64,000 nt of DNA from Rehmannia glutinosa. Its lineage: Eukaryota; Streptophyta; Magnoliopsida; Lamiales; Orobanchaceae. The translations under genes and the position numbers were made by a program. The stretch spans positions 930,001 through 994,000 of the forward strand of contig CM071929.1 of the NCBI GenBank assembly GCA_016081115.2. The letters run 5' to 3'. Each line of letters starts with the position of its first letter. Positions within the stretch are counted from its first letter, which is position 1. Below, piece by piece: positions 23,401 through 33,729 of this stretch. Under the pieces are notes generated by a model, which was not told where the DNA came from, did not search any database, and was given only the letters and a program-made list of their open reading frames with translations.

Positions 23401-24258
23401 TTACTGTCTTTGCAATTTAAAAATTGTTTGAAGCAAGATATCAGATGGTCCCATGACTATTTGTCCTTTAGCACCTAGAGCTGTCTCACTATAGTCCTCT
23501 GTAGGTGATGGTTTTATTTGACTGTTACAATTACTATACCATTGTTCTAGAACCCTGGAAAAACTTTTGTTTCAAAGAGAATTTTATCTACTCTGTCATT
23601 TCCGCTCCTTCTTGAGGTACTTTCACTTAGTTTACAAAGTTGGGTCTTGGGTAATTCCCAAGAGGTTGGGAAGGAGGAAGCCGGTTCGGGTTTGAGGGGT
23701 AGGCCAATCTGACCTCTTGTAATAGGATCTCTCTTGCAAATGACTAATCTCTGCAATTAAACACAGGATTGGAAAGACTGCTAAATGTTGTCTCTGTTTC
23801 CAACATATTCCTTTGACTCAATTGTCACGTTAGGGGAAATGGTTGCTCCAGTAACAAACTTGAAGGTGTTTCGTGTGGTATACTGTATCTATTTTCATTT
23901 TTGGTATGTCACTATTGGAGCTTATTGGCCTGAAAGCTTAATTATATATGTTTATTTACAGTTAGACATTTCGAATTTTAATTAACCCTCTATTGTTCTG
24001 GTGCTTTGATTAATTATACTGATTTTCACTTCACAAATGTGTGAAATCATTTGCCTTAGCTTTCATATCATAATTGTACAGAATAATTTAATGAAAATCC
24101 TGTATGGAACTGCAGCAATTGCTGGGGTCGCTGCATACAACAACCACAAATTGAAAAAGGAAGCTTCTCGAGTTAGCTCAGGTGACACTTCTCAATCAAT
24201 CCCACTAGTTTCTACTTCAACCCCGAATCAGTTAAACGAGGAAACAGACAAGCCTTAA
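20431..24258 (+). CDS. plastid-type sugar-phosphate/phosphate translocator family protein (At3g14410-like), frameshifted
   Basis: Nucleotide-sugar/triose-phosphate transporter family (ten-helix membrane antiporter). Exons: 20431-20511, 21297-21404, 21489-21523, 22363-22475, 22566-22827, 22941-23208, 24116-24258, all GT-AG. Readable blocks: TYAYILLYIALSSGQIFFNK, INFPYPLGLTLLHMVFSSVL, IPIGAMFAMTLWLGNTAYLY, MGGVVGEALRLIFMEIF, NPISMMYYVSPC, VAGVVKDWVVVLLSALLFAD, YAIAIAGVAAYNNHKLKKEA. Exon 6 is 268 nt where 269 is needed: the frame breaks near 22998-23003, and exon 6 then ends in phase 0 while exon 7 needs phase 1. The upstream ATG 20411 gives MADRHRKWAREEF then TAA, one base out of frame with TYAYILL. 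The in-frame ATG 20431 (MGERRVLTYAY) may be used instead. With the exon 6 base present the product would be 336 aa, normal for the family. Either a young pseudogene or a consensus error. Confidence 0.85.
21768..22242 (-). repeat. solo LTR (probably copia) in intron 3 of the translocator gene
   Basis: A 475-bp segment with TG...CA ends: tgttagaataatc at 21768 and gattaatgatccaaca ending at 22242. It is flanked by the 5-bp duplication ATTTG (21763-21767 and 22243-22247). Minus orientation is suggested because TGTTGGATCATTAATCC is a frequent copia LTR start. No internal coding region is present, so it is a solo LTR left by recombination. It is intronic and does not touch splice sites. Confidence 0.85.
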
Positions 24259-24821
24259 CAAATACTCAGGTTTGTTAGCTTTGCCCTTCAAGTTTGGTAT
24301 ACGAATTGTGGATTAAATGCCTTTGCCAAGATGCATATACAGCCATACAGGCAAAACATAATATCTACTATTGGAAAAGCAGGAAATTAAAAGTTGAATC
24401 CTGGTTTAATCAGTGATCTTTCTAATCTATATTTTATTTTGTCATATGCTGTCAAATTGGTTGTTTAATTACACTGTGTAATTGTAGCCAAGTGTATAAT
24501 TGAGATGTACAACCTTTGTTTTTATGCAGAAAGGTCGTGCAGATGTGCACAGGACAGCCTTAACAAATATGCTGTGAATCATTCTTGGAAATCTCTGAAC
24601 GTATATCAGCTCTTATATTGTGTATTGAAGCAACTGATGGGGTCAAATTCTTGTCAAGGTTCGCTCTCTGACAAATATGATTCAGGGAGGTTTTCTATAT
24701 CTGACAAATAGATGTTTGTTGAAGATGGCTTCCTATCTCTTACCTCTTTGATTTAATATTTGGTTCAATTAGCAGTTATCATATTGTAGCATGTGCTATT
24801 ATGTATATCTTGCAAGCTTAG
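24259..24821 (+). other. 3' UTR and downstream region of the translocator gene
   Basis: Follows the TAA at 24256-24258. Contains possible splice sites (for example tttatgcag at about 24530), so the 3' UTR could hold an intron. Short ORFs here have no recognisable protein content. Confidence 0.4.
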
Positions 24822-24949
24822 AAGAATGGACGAATGGCGATGATGTGGATGATCAGAAAATTATTAAAATGGAGGAAGAGAGGAAGAAGCAAGCTTTCTG
24901 GTTAAATGTAGATTTTACTTTTGGGCAGGGTTGGCGACATTTGATTTTG
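24822..24949 (+). CDS. possible orphan exon, unknown product
   Basis: Bounded by an acceptor (caagcttag, ending 24821) and a good donor (ttttg/gtaagt at 24950). It reads in one frame as EEWTNGDDVDDQKIIKMEEE and then RKKQAFWLNVDFTFGQGWRH. The composition is protein-like (charged helix, then aromatic-rich). I do not recognise the family. No neighbouring exons were found on either side. It may be a gene fragment, an alternative 3' exon, or chance. Confidence 0.25.
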
Positions 24950-25483
24950 GTAAGTGTTCTTTTATCTGGGTAACATGAGGGATTATTATATTTATGGTTG
25001 GTTATGTGTGTGTCCCTTCTTGTGCGTATGAATGTAAAAACTGAAGGGTTAATAATTTGTGAAAACATGTCCCATGTCCTGCTTTAGAGTTGTTTTTTCA
25101 GGTAGATTGGAAATTGGTGTTGTAAACAATGAAAATCAGTCTAATCTTTTTGGCAATTGTAATTTGTAATGCTTTAGAAAAACTGTCGTGTTTATGTTAA
25201 GTTTGGGTTCGATTTATGGACAATTGTCAAGTTTTTAGGTGCTAGGAGGTGTGAATGAACAATCTCAATACTAATATAATAGATTTTATATGTAGTATGT
25301 TACAGAATGTGATTTTTATTTAAATGTATTTGAAGAGAATTAAAGGAGTGAGGAAATGAATTCAGACAATAATTCTACGGATGTAACAGCTAGTAGACAA
25401 CTTTGGTTTTTTATGGTATCCATTCAGTCTCATCTATAACTGCATTTTATATCATTGCATCTCAAAATCCTTACATACATAGT
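24950..25483. other. intergenic, no gene seen
   Basis: AT-rich sequence without a coding signal or clear repeat structure, lying between the possible orphan exon and the MITE at 25484. Confidence 0.5.
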
Positions 25484-26193
25484 GGTTAATTACAAAAAGT
25501 ACTACTGAGGTTTGAGGTAATTACAAACAAATCTAGGTAAGTTTAAATTACAAAAGTATCATTGAGGTCTGATAACGTTAATATTTTACCCCAGCTGTTA
25601 GTTGACCTAACAGAATTTGTGGTTCACAAATTATGAGGAAACAAAAATGTTCTTTGGTTGTTCACCGAAGATCTTAAAAAATCCTTGCAAACTATAGAAT
25701 TTACAAAAAACATCTTTAGTTTCAACATAAATTAGAATATTTTCCGTGAAAATATTATGAATTTTGCAAATATCAACCTGAGTTGTTTAAGGATTTTACT
25801 AAATTGTCACAAACTATCCAGAACATATCTAGAATCTGAAATTTTCAAAGAAAAAAAGGAAAAAACAAGGATAAGTTAAAACTATTTCAATTTTCCACAA
25901 ATTACACGTCAAAAATTCTCCTGAAATCTAAAAAAATTGGTTACGGACAAGCAGCAATTTTCACCTATTTAGTTTTCCATAAACTACAAAAGATGTCGAA
26001 ACTAGATTGGGTCATTTTGTCCGTCCACTTCATCTCTCTTTAATTTTTTTTTTTTTTTTTGGAATTCCGACAGGGACATTATCAACTTTACACAAACTCC
26101 TTTAGTTATATTACATACTTGTTATAATTTTGAAACTTAGCTGGATCTTTTGGTAATTAACCCAAACCTTGGGGGTACTTTTTGTAATTATCC
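25484..26193. mobile_element. TIR element of the 'TAATTACAAAAA' family
   Basis: Left end ggttaattacaaaaagtact. Right end in reverse complement ggataattacaaaaagtacc. The inverted match runs about 39 bp through gaggtttg-like and gtaatta words. About 710 bp with no ORF. Shorter relatives occur at 58273-58522 and, less clearly, around 26900-27165 and 63610-64000. A target duplication could not be fixed. It lies 240 bp upstream of a GST start codon. Confidence 0.65.
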
Positions 26194-26317
26194 AAGTCAC
26201 TGCGAAGGGCAACTCTGACAACCCTGGAAAGATGGTGTGCCATTAGACGTGTCTGGAACTGTCCCTGGAGAATTCTACACCTAATATGGATCTTCTCAAA
26301 ACTTCTGTCTCATGACC

Positions 26318-26324
26318 TATAAAT
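26318..26324 (+). promoter_or_regulatory. TATA box of the first GSTU gene
   Basis: TATAAAT, 113 nt upstream of the ATG at 26431, followed by a CA-rich leader. Its position is plausible for a plant core promoter. Confidence 0.55.
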
Positions 26325-26430
26325 TGCACCAAACTCTAATCCTCAAACCACCACCAAAACAAGAACCAATTCATTTTCTTTGTTTACTTACTAGTTACTA
26401 TTACATAGATTTTGGCAAAATTTAATTGCA

Positions 26431-27566
26431 ATGGCGGATGAATTGATTCTTCTGGACCTTTGGAGTAGCCCATTTGCTATGAGGGTGAGAATAGCTCTAA
26501 GAGAGAAGGGACTGGATTTTGAGTCCATAGAAGAGGATTTGAGCAACAAAAGCCCACTACTTCTAAAAATGAACCCTGTTCATAAACAAGTACCTGTCTT
26601 GATCCACGACGGGAAGCCCGTGTGCGAGTCCACCATCATCCTTCAATACATTGATGAAGTCTGGAGAGACAAAGCTCCTCTGCTGCCTTCCGATCCCTAC
26701 GAGCGGGCCCGTGCGAGGTTTTGGGCCGACTATATCGATAAAAAGGTACAATATTTTGCTCTCTTAGCACAATCTAGTCCAGTTCTTCAATTCAATTGTT
26801 TGTTTCATTTGGTAGTCCATTACACTATATGAACGATACATGTACAATAATAACATTATCTTATAAAACAACTATATAATATATTGGCATATGGTTGAAA
26901 AAAATACTAAGGTTTAGATTGATTAAAAAAATCCGGAGATAATTTCAATCTAAAAAAAAAAACCAGCAGGTTTGATTGTGTCTTAGATTTTAAGGGGATA
27001 ACTATAATATATCTATAAATTGTTAGGAAATTTTTGAAATATTCTTTTTCTTGTCAAGGGGAAAAAATTGAGATGAAATCAAATCGTTAGGGAGTTTCTG
27101 TAATTTTCAAAAACCTCCGGATTTTAGCATGAACATAACATCAAAGGGGAATTTTGTAATTATCCCTAATTACAAATCAAAAACCCTGCATAATATATGG
27201 GATGGTATGCAGATATATAGTACTGGAAGATTAGTGTGGGCCACAACAGGTGAAGTCCAAGAAGCAGCAAAGAAAGACCTAATAGATTGCTTCAAACTGC
27301 TGGAATTGGAGCTTGGTGATAAGCCCTATTTTGGGGGCCAAATCTTGGGCCTTGTGGATGTGGGCCTTATAACATTTTACAGCTGGTTTTATGCCCTGGA
27401 AACTTGTGGGGAATTCAGTTTGATTGACGAGTGCCCAAAGCTCGTGTCGTGGGCCAAGAGGTGCATGCAAAAGGAGAGAGTGTCCAAGTCTCTACCTGAT
27501 CAGTACAAGATATATGATCATCTCATGGACCTCAAAAAGAAGTTTCAAGCGCAGCAAAAGTTTTAA
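26431..27566 (+). CDS. GSTU: tau-class glutathione S-transferase (first copy)
   Basis: Cytosolic tau-class GST, a plant-specific class conjugating glutathione to electrophiles and herbicides. Exon 1 26431-26745 (105 codons), GT-AG intron 26746-27212, exon 2 27213-27566; 222 aa in total, the usual length. The N-terminal thioredoxin-like domain has LLDLWSSPFAMRVRIALREK, with Ser13 as likely catalytic serine. NPVHKQVPVLIHDGKPVCES carries the cis-Pro and the Glu-Ser that binds the glutathione gamma-glutamyl group. The all-helical C-terminal domain includes LGDKPYFGGQILGLVDVGL, typical of tau. The single intron after DKK is the conserved tau position. No lesion seen. The intron holds sequence related to the TAATTACAAAAA family. 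Confidence 0.95.
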
Positions 27567-28618
27567 TTGGGCTACTATTTTTCCTTTTCTATATCTTTAA
27601 AAAATCTTTATGTGATCTTCCTTTCTCTTTTGCTTTTTTGCCGTCTGGTTTTGACTTTCGAAGTTTCTTTAGTCTTCTTTTTGTACAATATTGCCACCTG
27701 TATAAAAATATTATATTAATATGAATTTTTTTATATATTTGGCAGTCACTGTATGGAATAGAATTATCTCATCCGTTTATTTTATTGCGCTGGATTGATA
27801 TTTTTCATGCGCACTCTCTATTCCATCTGATTAAATTTTTTTCAAATTTGTGTTCATCTCCTATTCCAATTATATGGATGATTGCGTTAATATGATAAAT
27901 GTTATATACGCGTAAGCAATCATCCACACAATTAGAATAGAAGATTAAACACAATTTAAGAATAGTAAAAATCTCATCCATTATTCTATTGTATAGATAA
28001 ATAATACGTATAAATAATTATATACGTGTTTTTTTTATCCAATATAGTTATAGGGAGTATATTGTGATTGGATGAACAATGTTTAGAGATTTTATTTAAT
28101 TTTTGGATGTTTGGCCTCTTCAATTAAATGTTTCAGAAAAGCAAAAAGGCGTTAGACGCAACATTCACATGTCTTTTTGACGGGTGTAAATCTTTAAAAG
28201 GCTTTGGGCATATGGAGCTTGTGAGTTTTCATATTTAATACTATACAATATTAAAAATAATGTTAAGAATTTTAAAAAAATAAGCCAACATATCAAAAAC
28301 AAGTAGGAAAGGGATTTACACTGAAAATCGAATGTAAACAACACAATTGTGTACTATGAATAAGGGTAAATTAAATTAATAGCTCGTGAGATAATAGAAA
28401 ATAATAGGAATTTTTTTATTAATATCAAACAATCACGTAAATCAAAAAAACTTGTTTAGAAGGTGTTACAAAAGAAGTTGGAGTTTTATTTTTATTTTAA
28501 ATAAACTAAAAAACTTGACAATACAAGATCCAAAGAAAGACAAGTTTAATAATGTAGAGATAGAAAATTGGCTTCAAAAAAAAAAAAGTAATGCGTTTTA
28601 TATCAAGAAGAGGTTTGA
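27567..28618. other. AT-rich downstream region of the first GSTU gene
   Basis: 27567-27740 is the likely 3' UTR. The rest is AT-rich with no coding signal; the small ORF at 28452-28643 is Lys/Asn-rich and has no protein-like content. Confidence 0.5.
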
Positions 28619-29189
28619 GGACTCGTTTGGGAAGTTGGATTAGGGGGGATAAGGGTGTATCAGGCTGAATCCTATGTTTGGGAATTGGGTTTCCGGCTCG
28701 GTATTAATTATTGGGCTGGGATTGTAATCCCATTTCCAATTTATAGCCAATCCCACCCCTCCAGCGGGTATTAATTTATTAGCCTTAATCCTCTGTTGTG
28801 CAATATCTCTTTTACCCCTCATTTAACCTGTGGTTTGACATGTATGCCCCTTATTGACCCATTATTTACCAAATTACTACATATAAAATAACCTTCTCTT
28901 TCCCTCATCGTACAAACTAGTAACTACATAGTTCAGGAGTAATACCAGGAAGAAAAATCCACAATTCATATGGAAGCCTTAACTTCGAAAAACAACATTA
29001 ACCCCTGAATTTCATTCTTCTGATTTCGAAAAACATAATTAATTTCTAAATCATTTCAGCCCATTCTTATTTATAATTTGGAATTGGATTCTAGTTAAAA
29101 AAAACGAAATACTCATTCATCTCAGAGCATTAACAAACAATTATCAAGAAAAATGGAGTTCAATCCATAAAACTAATATACAAGAAATC

Positions 29190-29646
29190 TGTAGGAAAAT
29201 AGTAGTATTTATTCTAGTACAATTTAAATAAATTGAAAAAATCCCGAATCAGTAAAATTTGCAAAAGAAAGCAAAATAAAAATAGTTTGAATCGTGTGTT
29301 CAACATACTATCCTTAAAATAGATTCGCCCTCTATTCCTGACGCGTCTGTTTCCTAGGATAAGGCAGAAAATCGGATTACCTATTCCTGAACGAAAAATT
29401 ATGCCCAAAAATTATCACCAAAAATTACAAGAGTTGGAGATGTATGGAAACTTTGTAAGTTTTTGTGTATTTTTCAAATGAAAATCAAGCCATATTTATA
29501 GGAAAAATATGACCTTTCATCAAATAAAATATTTGATTTTTACTATTGAAAAGGTCAAATAAATTTGGCCTTTACTATTTAAAAGGTTAAAATACCCTTT
29601 ACTATTAAAAGGTCAAATATGTAATTTTTCTTCAAAATTTTCAACA
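29190..29646 (-). repeat. 3' LTR of the copia element
   Basis: In minus orientation it runs TGTTGAAAATTTTGAAG... to ...CTATTTTCCTACA. It pairs with 42524-42967, sharing the block tggagatgtatggaaacttt and the 'aaaaggtcaaat' repeats near its upstream edge. Confidence 0.88.
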
Positions 29647-30316
29647 ATCCCCACATGAAGAAAATTACGAAGATACTAATTTTTGGAGATAAATTCAACA
29701 GTTGAACCATGCATAGGATAGGTAGGTGTTACTTTGAACCTTCCTGTGAAAGCATATTTACCTTACTAGCCGATCAAGAGACACGATGTCCTTGAACATT
29801 TCGCCTTTTGTGTAAACGATGATATACCTCACACAAGATTCTTCCTAACATACTTCAATTCTCATGTTTATGTTCATTCATGGCCAGGCTTGAACATACG
29901 TGCAGTTCTCATGCAAGAGGTTCTAAGAATTGAGCCTCACACAATTCTCTGAGCGCCCTACTTCTCCTCACATAGGTGATTCCCATTTAAGATAGCCCGT
30001 ACTACCCCGCTCGACTTACCGATGCACACGAATCATTAAAAGCCAAATTGCTTATCCTCTTCTCCACGGGCATCTTTGTTAAGATTGTTCTAAAAGACCC
30101 CGCCTAGCCCCGATTAGTGTTCGCTTGGTTATTTTTCCGATTAGGCCCCACCTAACTCCGCTTAGGTCCCGCCAAACCCCGCCAAGCTCGCTTCCAGCGC
30201 TAGCCTCGATTTTGTCGCCGAATAGCGCCTAGCGATCATTGCTTTGTTAAGGAATGGACAAGGGATAACTTCCCACGGTGATCATAAGTCTTTTACAACT
30301 AGGTTGTCCCTTCAAC

Positions 30317-30610
30317 CTAGATCTTGGGATCTCCGTCAACTAGGTTGGGTTTCCATTGTATCAATTCATTTTCTTGAGGCTTAAGTCCCATTCCTCTTAA
30401 TGATTTCACAACTAACTCTCGATTCAACCCTTTAGTTAATGGATCCGCTAAATTATCCTTTGACTTCACGTAGTCAAAAGATATAACACCGATTGAGAGT
30501 AGTTGTCTAGTGGTATTGTGTCTACGACGTATATGTCTAGACTTACCATTGTACATATTGCTATGTGCCCCGCCAACGCAGATTGACTATCACAATATAT
30601 ACAAATTGTG
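30317..30610 (-). pseudogene. RNase H C-terminus of the copia element
   Basis: Reads MYNGKSRHIRRRHNTTRQLL, SIGVISFDYVKSKDNLADPL and TKGLNRELV, the highly conserved end of copia RNase H where the Asp of DNLADPLTK is catalytic. The C-terminus is at 30317. Upstream sequence is frameshifted. Confidence 0.9.
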
Positions 30611-30879
30611 GCACATGTTTAGGCCATTTTGGAATATCTTCTAAGAAATTTCAAGCCATTCAGCCTTCTTCGCCACACTTGTCATGCAGAGCAATAAACT
30701 CGGACTCCATTGTAGACCTTGTTATAACTGTCGCTTAAAAGATTTCCATGATATTGTTGCACCTCCTAAAGTGAATACAAATCCACTTGTAGGCTTAGAG
30801 TCTTTAATATCCAGATATCCAATTAGCATCATTGTATCCTTCAATAACAAATGGGACATCTTGTATAGTGCGTCTAAAA

Positions 30880-31600
30880 TCACGAGTATATCTTAAATAC
30901 CTTAGTATTCTCACTATACCTTTCGGTGGTCATGCCCTGGATTACTCGTGTATCTGCTCAATTTACTCACTTTGCATAGGCAATGTATGGTCTTGTATAA
31001 CTCATTAAGTACATTAAACTTCCTATGACTCGTGAGTATTCAACTTGAGACACAACCTCACCTATATTCTTCGATAGATGTTTGCTTGTGTCTATCGGAG
31101 TTCTAGCTAATGGCGTGTCATCCTTACTAAATTTTTCTAGAATCTTATCCACATAATGTGACTGATCAAGTGTTAGTCCATTTGAAGTTCTAGAAATCTT
31201 TATTCCGAGGATCACGTTAGCTAAACCCATATATTTCATGTTAAACCTCGAATTCAACATATCTTTAGTGGATTTAATTATTTTATTATTACTTCCAATG
31301 ATAAGCATGTCGTCTACATAAAGACATAAATGACGAGTCATTTCAGTCTCTTTAACATGTATTAATTTTTTATCACATTCATTTATTTTAAATCCACGTT
31401 CTTTCATGACATTATCAAATTTCTCATGCCATTATTTCAGTGCTTGTTTCAAGCCATATAATGACTTGACGGTTTACAAACCTTGTTCTCTTGCCCAAGT
31501 GCGGAGAATCTCGAGGTTGTTCCATGTAAATCTCCTCTTCTAAATCTCCATTGAGAAAAGCGTTTTTACGTCCATTTGATGTACTTCAAGATTTCGCAAT
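30880..31600 (-). pseudogene. reverse transcriptase of the copia element
   Basis: 31407-30967 is an open block with CLYVDDMLIIGSNN (the YVDD catalytic box), MKYMGLANVILGIKISRT and RVIGSLMYLMSYTRP, all copia-type RT words. Upstream at about 31560-31480 a different frame reads LNGDLEEEIYMEQP, the block before the palm. Stops and frame changes separate the two. Confidence 0.88.
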
Positions 31601-31779
31601 GCAACATTGCAAGTACCAATCTAATGGAGGTTATTCTCGTGAATCGGTGAATACGTATCAAAGTAATCAAGGCCCTCTTTTTGTCTATAACCTTTAATTA
31701 CAAGTCTAGTGGTTTACTTCCTTCGGGAAGATCCACTAGTTCCCAGTATGGTTTTGCAAGATGGAACCAATTTCACTTT

Positions 31780-32960
31780 TTATGGCCTTTTTCCATAATG
31801 GTCCATCAGAAGAATTGATAGTTTCTTTATAGCTTTGAGGTTCAATTTCAACATGTAGGTTAGAAAATTTGGACCAAATGATTTTTCTATCCTAGCTCGT
31901 TTGTTGCGTCTAAGTTCTATCTCTTTTTCTTTATTTCCTTGCTCTTGTTCTATTGAATCATGTATCCGTTTAGAAGAGCTTGCTTCTTCTCTTGATCCGC
32001 ACGGAAATACATTTTCAAAGAACGAGGCGTTTCTCGATTCAATTATCGTGTTCTTGTGTATATCTTCAACTTTAGATTCATACACAAGAAATCGATCTCG
32101 CTAAAGATTGTTATGTGCATATCCAATAAATATGCAATCAACGAGTCTTGGGTCCTACATTCACCTTCTTTGGTGTAGGTATAATCACTTTAGCAAGACA
32201 CCCTACACTCGTAAATATTTGGAGGATGGCATTCTTCCATGCCATAGCTCGTAAGGGCTTTTGTCTAATTTCTTACGGTACCTTATTTAAAAGGTAATTA
32301 GCGCACAAGACTTCCCCACATGTTCTCGAGGCAAGCCGTAACTTAATAACATGGCATTCATCATTTCTTTTAGCGTCACGATTTTTCCGTTCGTAATTCC
32401 ATTCATTGAGGTGAATAAGGTCTTTGTTGTTTCGTGTCTAATTCCGTGTTGGGCACAAAATTCAAAGAAAATGGTGATTCATATTCTACTCCACGATCAC
32501 TTCTTAAAGACCTTAATTTTCTTGTTGAGTTGATTCTCAACTTCATTTTTATAGATAATAAATTTCTCTATTACTTCATCTTTACTTTTAAGAAGATACA
32601 CATAACAATACTTTGTGTTATCATCAATAAAAGTAATGAAGTACTTGTTGCCACCACGTATTTGTGTTGATTTTAAATCACATACATCGGTATTAATTAA
32701 ATCAAGTGGTTCATTGTTTCTTTCAATATTTTTAAATGATGTCCTTGTTAACTTTGCCTCAACACAAGTTTTTCACACTTGTGCTTGAAATCAATATGGA
32801 ATGTTGGTATATAATTCAAGTTAATTAATATACGTAAAGTATCATAATTAACATGTCCTAGTCTACCATGCCACAAATTGGAAGACTCAAGCAAGCAAAC
32901 GTAAGCATTCTTCATTTTATTGTCTTTTGGTTTCACAACCATTACATTTCGAGCTTAAAA
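31780..32960 (-). pseudogene. integrase region of the copia element
   Basis: 32942-32748 encodes SSNLWHGRLGHVNYDTLRIL ... HKCEK, the HHCC-type pre-integrase zinc-binding region of copia elements. 32560-32100 holds a decayed core without long frames. 32085-31780 is the charged linker between integrase and RT (SFGPNFLTYMLK, a typical copia 'FGPDFxTYL' block). Confidence 0.75.
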
Positions 32961-33239
32961 AAGCCCATCGTTACATATCTTTTTCCTACAAACATTCCAT
33001 TTTTAAGTAAAGTTACAACATTAGACTCAAATACAACACAAAACCATGCTTAATTAAAAGCGATCTAGACACCAAGTTTTTTCGGACATCGGCACATATA
33101 ACACATTCGTGAGAGTCGGCCTCCTTTCCAGGACGCCATTTTTAGAACCACATTCCATTGACCTTTGATGTCGAAGTGGCGGAATTTCCTATATACAACT
33201 TCTCACCATTCTCACGGCCTCAAAGGAACATCCGCTTAT

Positions 33240-33300
33240 TGGAGCATACATGCTGGTAGCGCCGGTGTCAATCCACCACTGGTTAGGGTTTGAACCCACC
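33240..33300 (-). pseudogene. protease active-site region of the copia element
   Basis: On the minus strand this reads NQWWIDTGATSMYA, with the DTGA aspartic protease motif of copia elements. It lies directly after the gag zinc knuckle region, in the expected order. Both flanks are frame-broken. Confidence 0.75.
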
Positions 33301-33724
33301 AAATTCACCTCCGAAATCACAAAGAACAAGATTCAAATCGGACACCTCCTTAGAAATGTCATCAATCATGTTAGCCTCCCGATTCTTCTTCGGTTTCTTG
33401 CAATCGAAGCTTTGTGACCCTTGTCGCCACAATTGAAGCATTTTCCTTCGAACTTCTTCTTCGAAATGCCTCCTTTGGAGTCCCAACTTAACCCTTTTTC
33501 CCGTTGGCCCAAATTTGTTCTTGCCTTTGAAACTTTGCCCATGTTCAATAACATTGGATTTAGCCACTTCAGATTGAACCACTTCTTCCTCGAACTTTTA
33601 TTGTCTTCTTCAATGCGAAGTCTAACAATAAGTTCTTCGACGTTCATTACCTTTCGCTTATGTTTCAAGTAGTTCTTGGAGTCTCTCCCAAGCCGGTGGC
33701 AATTTCTCAATGATTTGGCCCACT
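33283..33724 (-). pseudogene. C-terminal half of copia gag, cut by the gypsy insertion
   Basis: Contains the zinc knuckle CFNCGDKGHKAS, with the final Cys of the CX2CX4HX4C pattern lost (Ser/Ile/Ala region follows). It also contains the words LKHKRKVMNVEELIVRLRIE, typical of copia gag. The 5' part of gag resumes at 41135 beyond the gypsy element: the reading NYLKHKRK here is the natural sequel of the EKLPP region there. Confidence 0.8.
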
Positions 33725-33729
33725 TGGAA

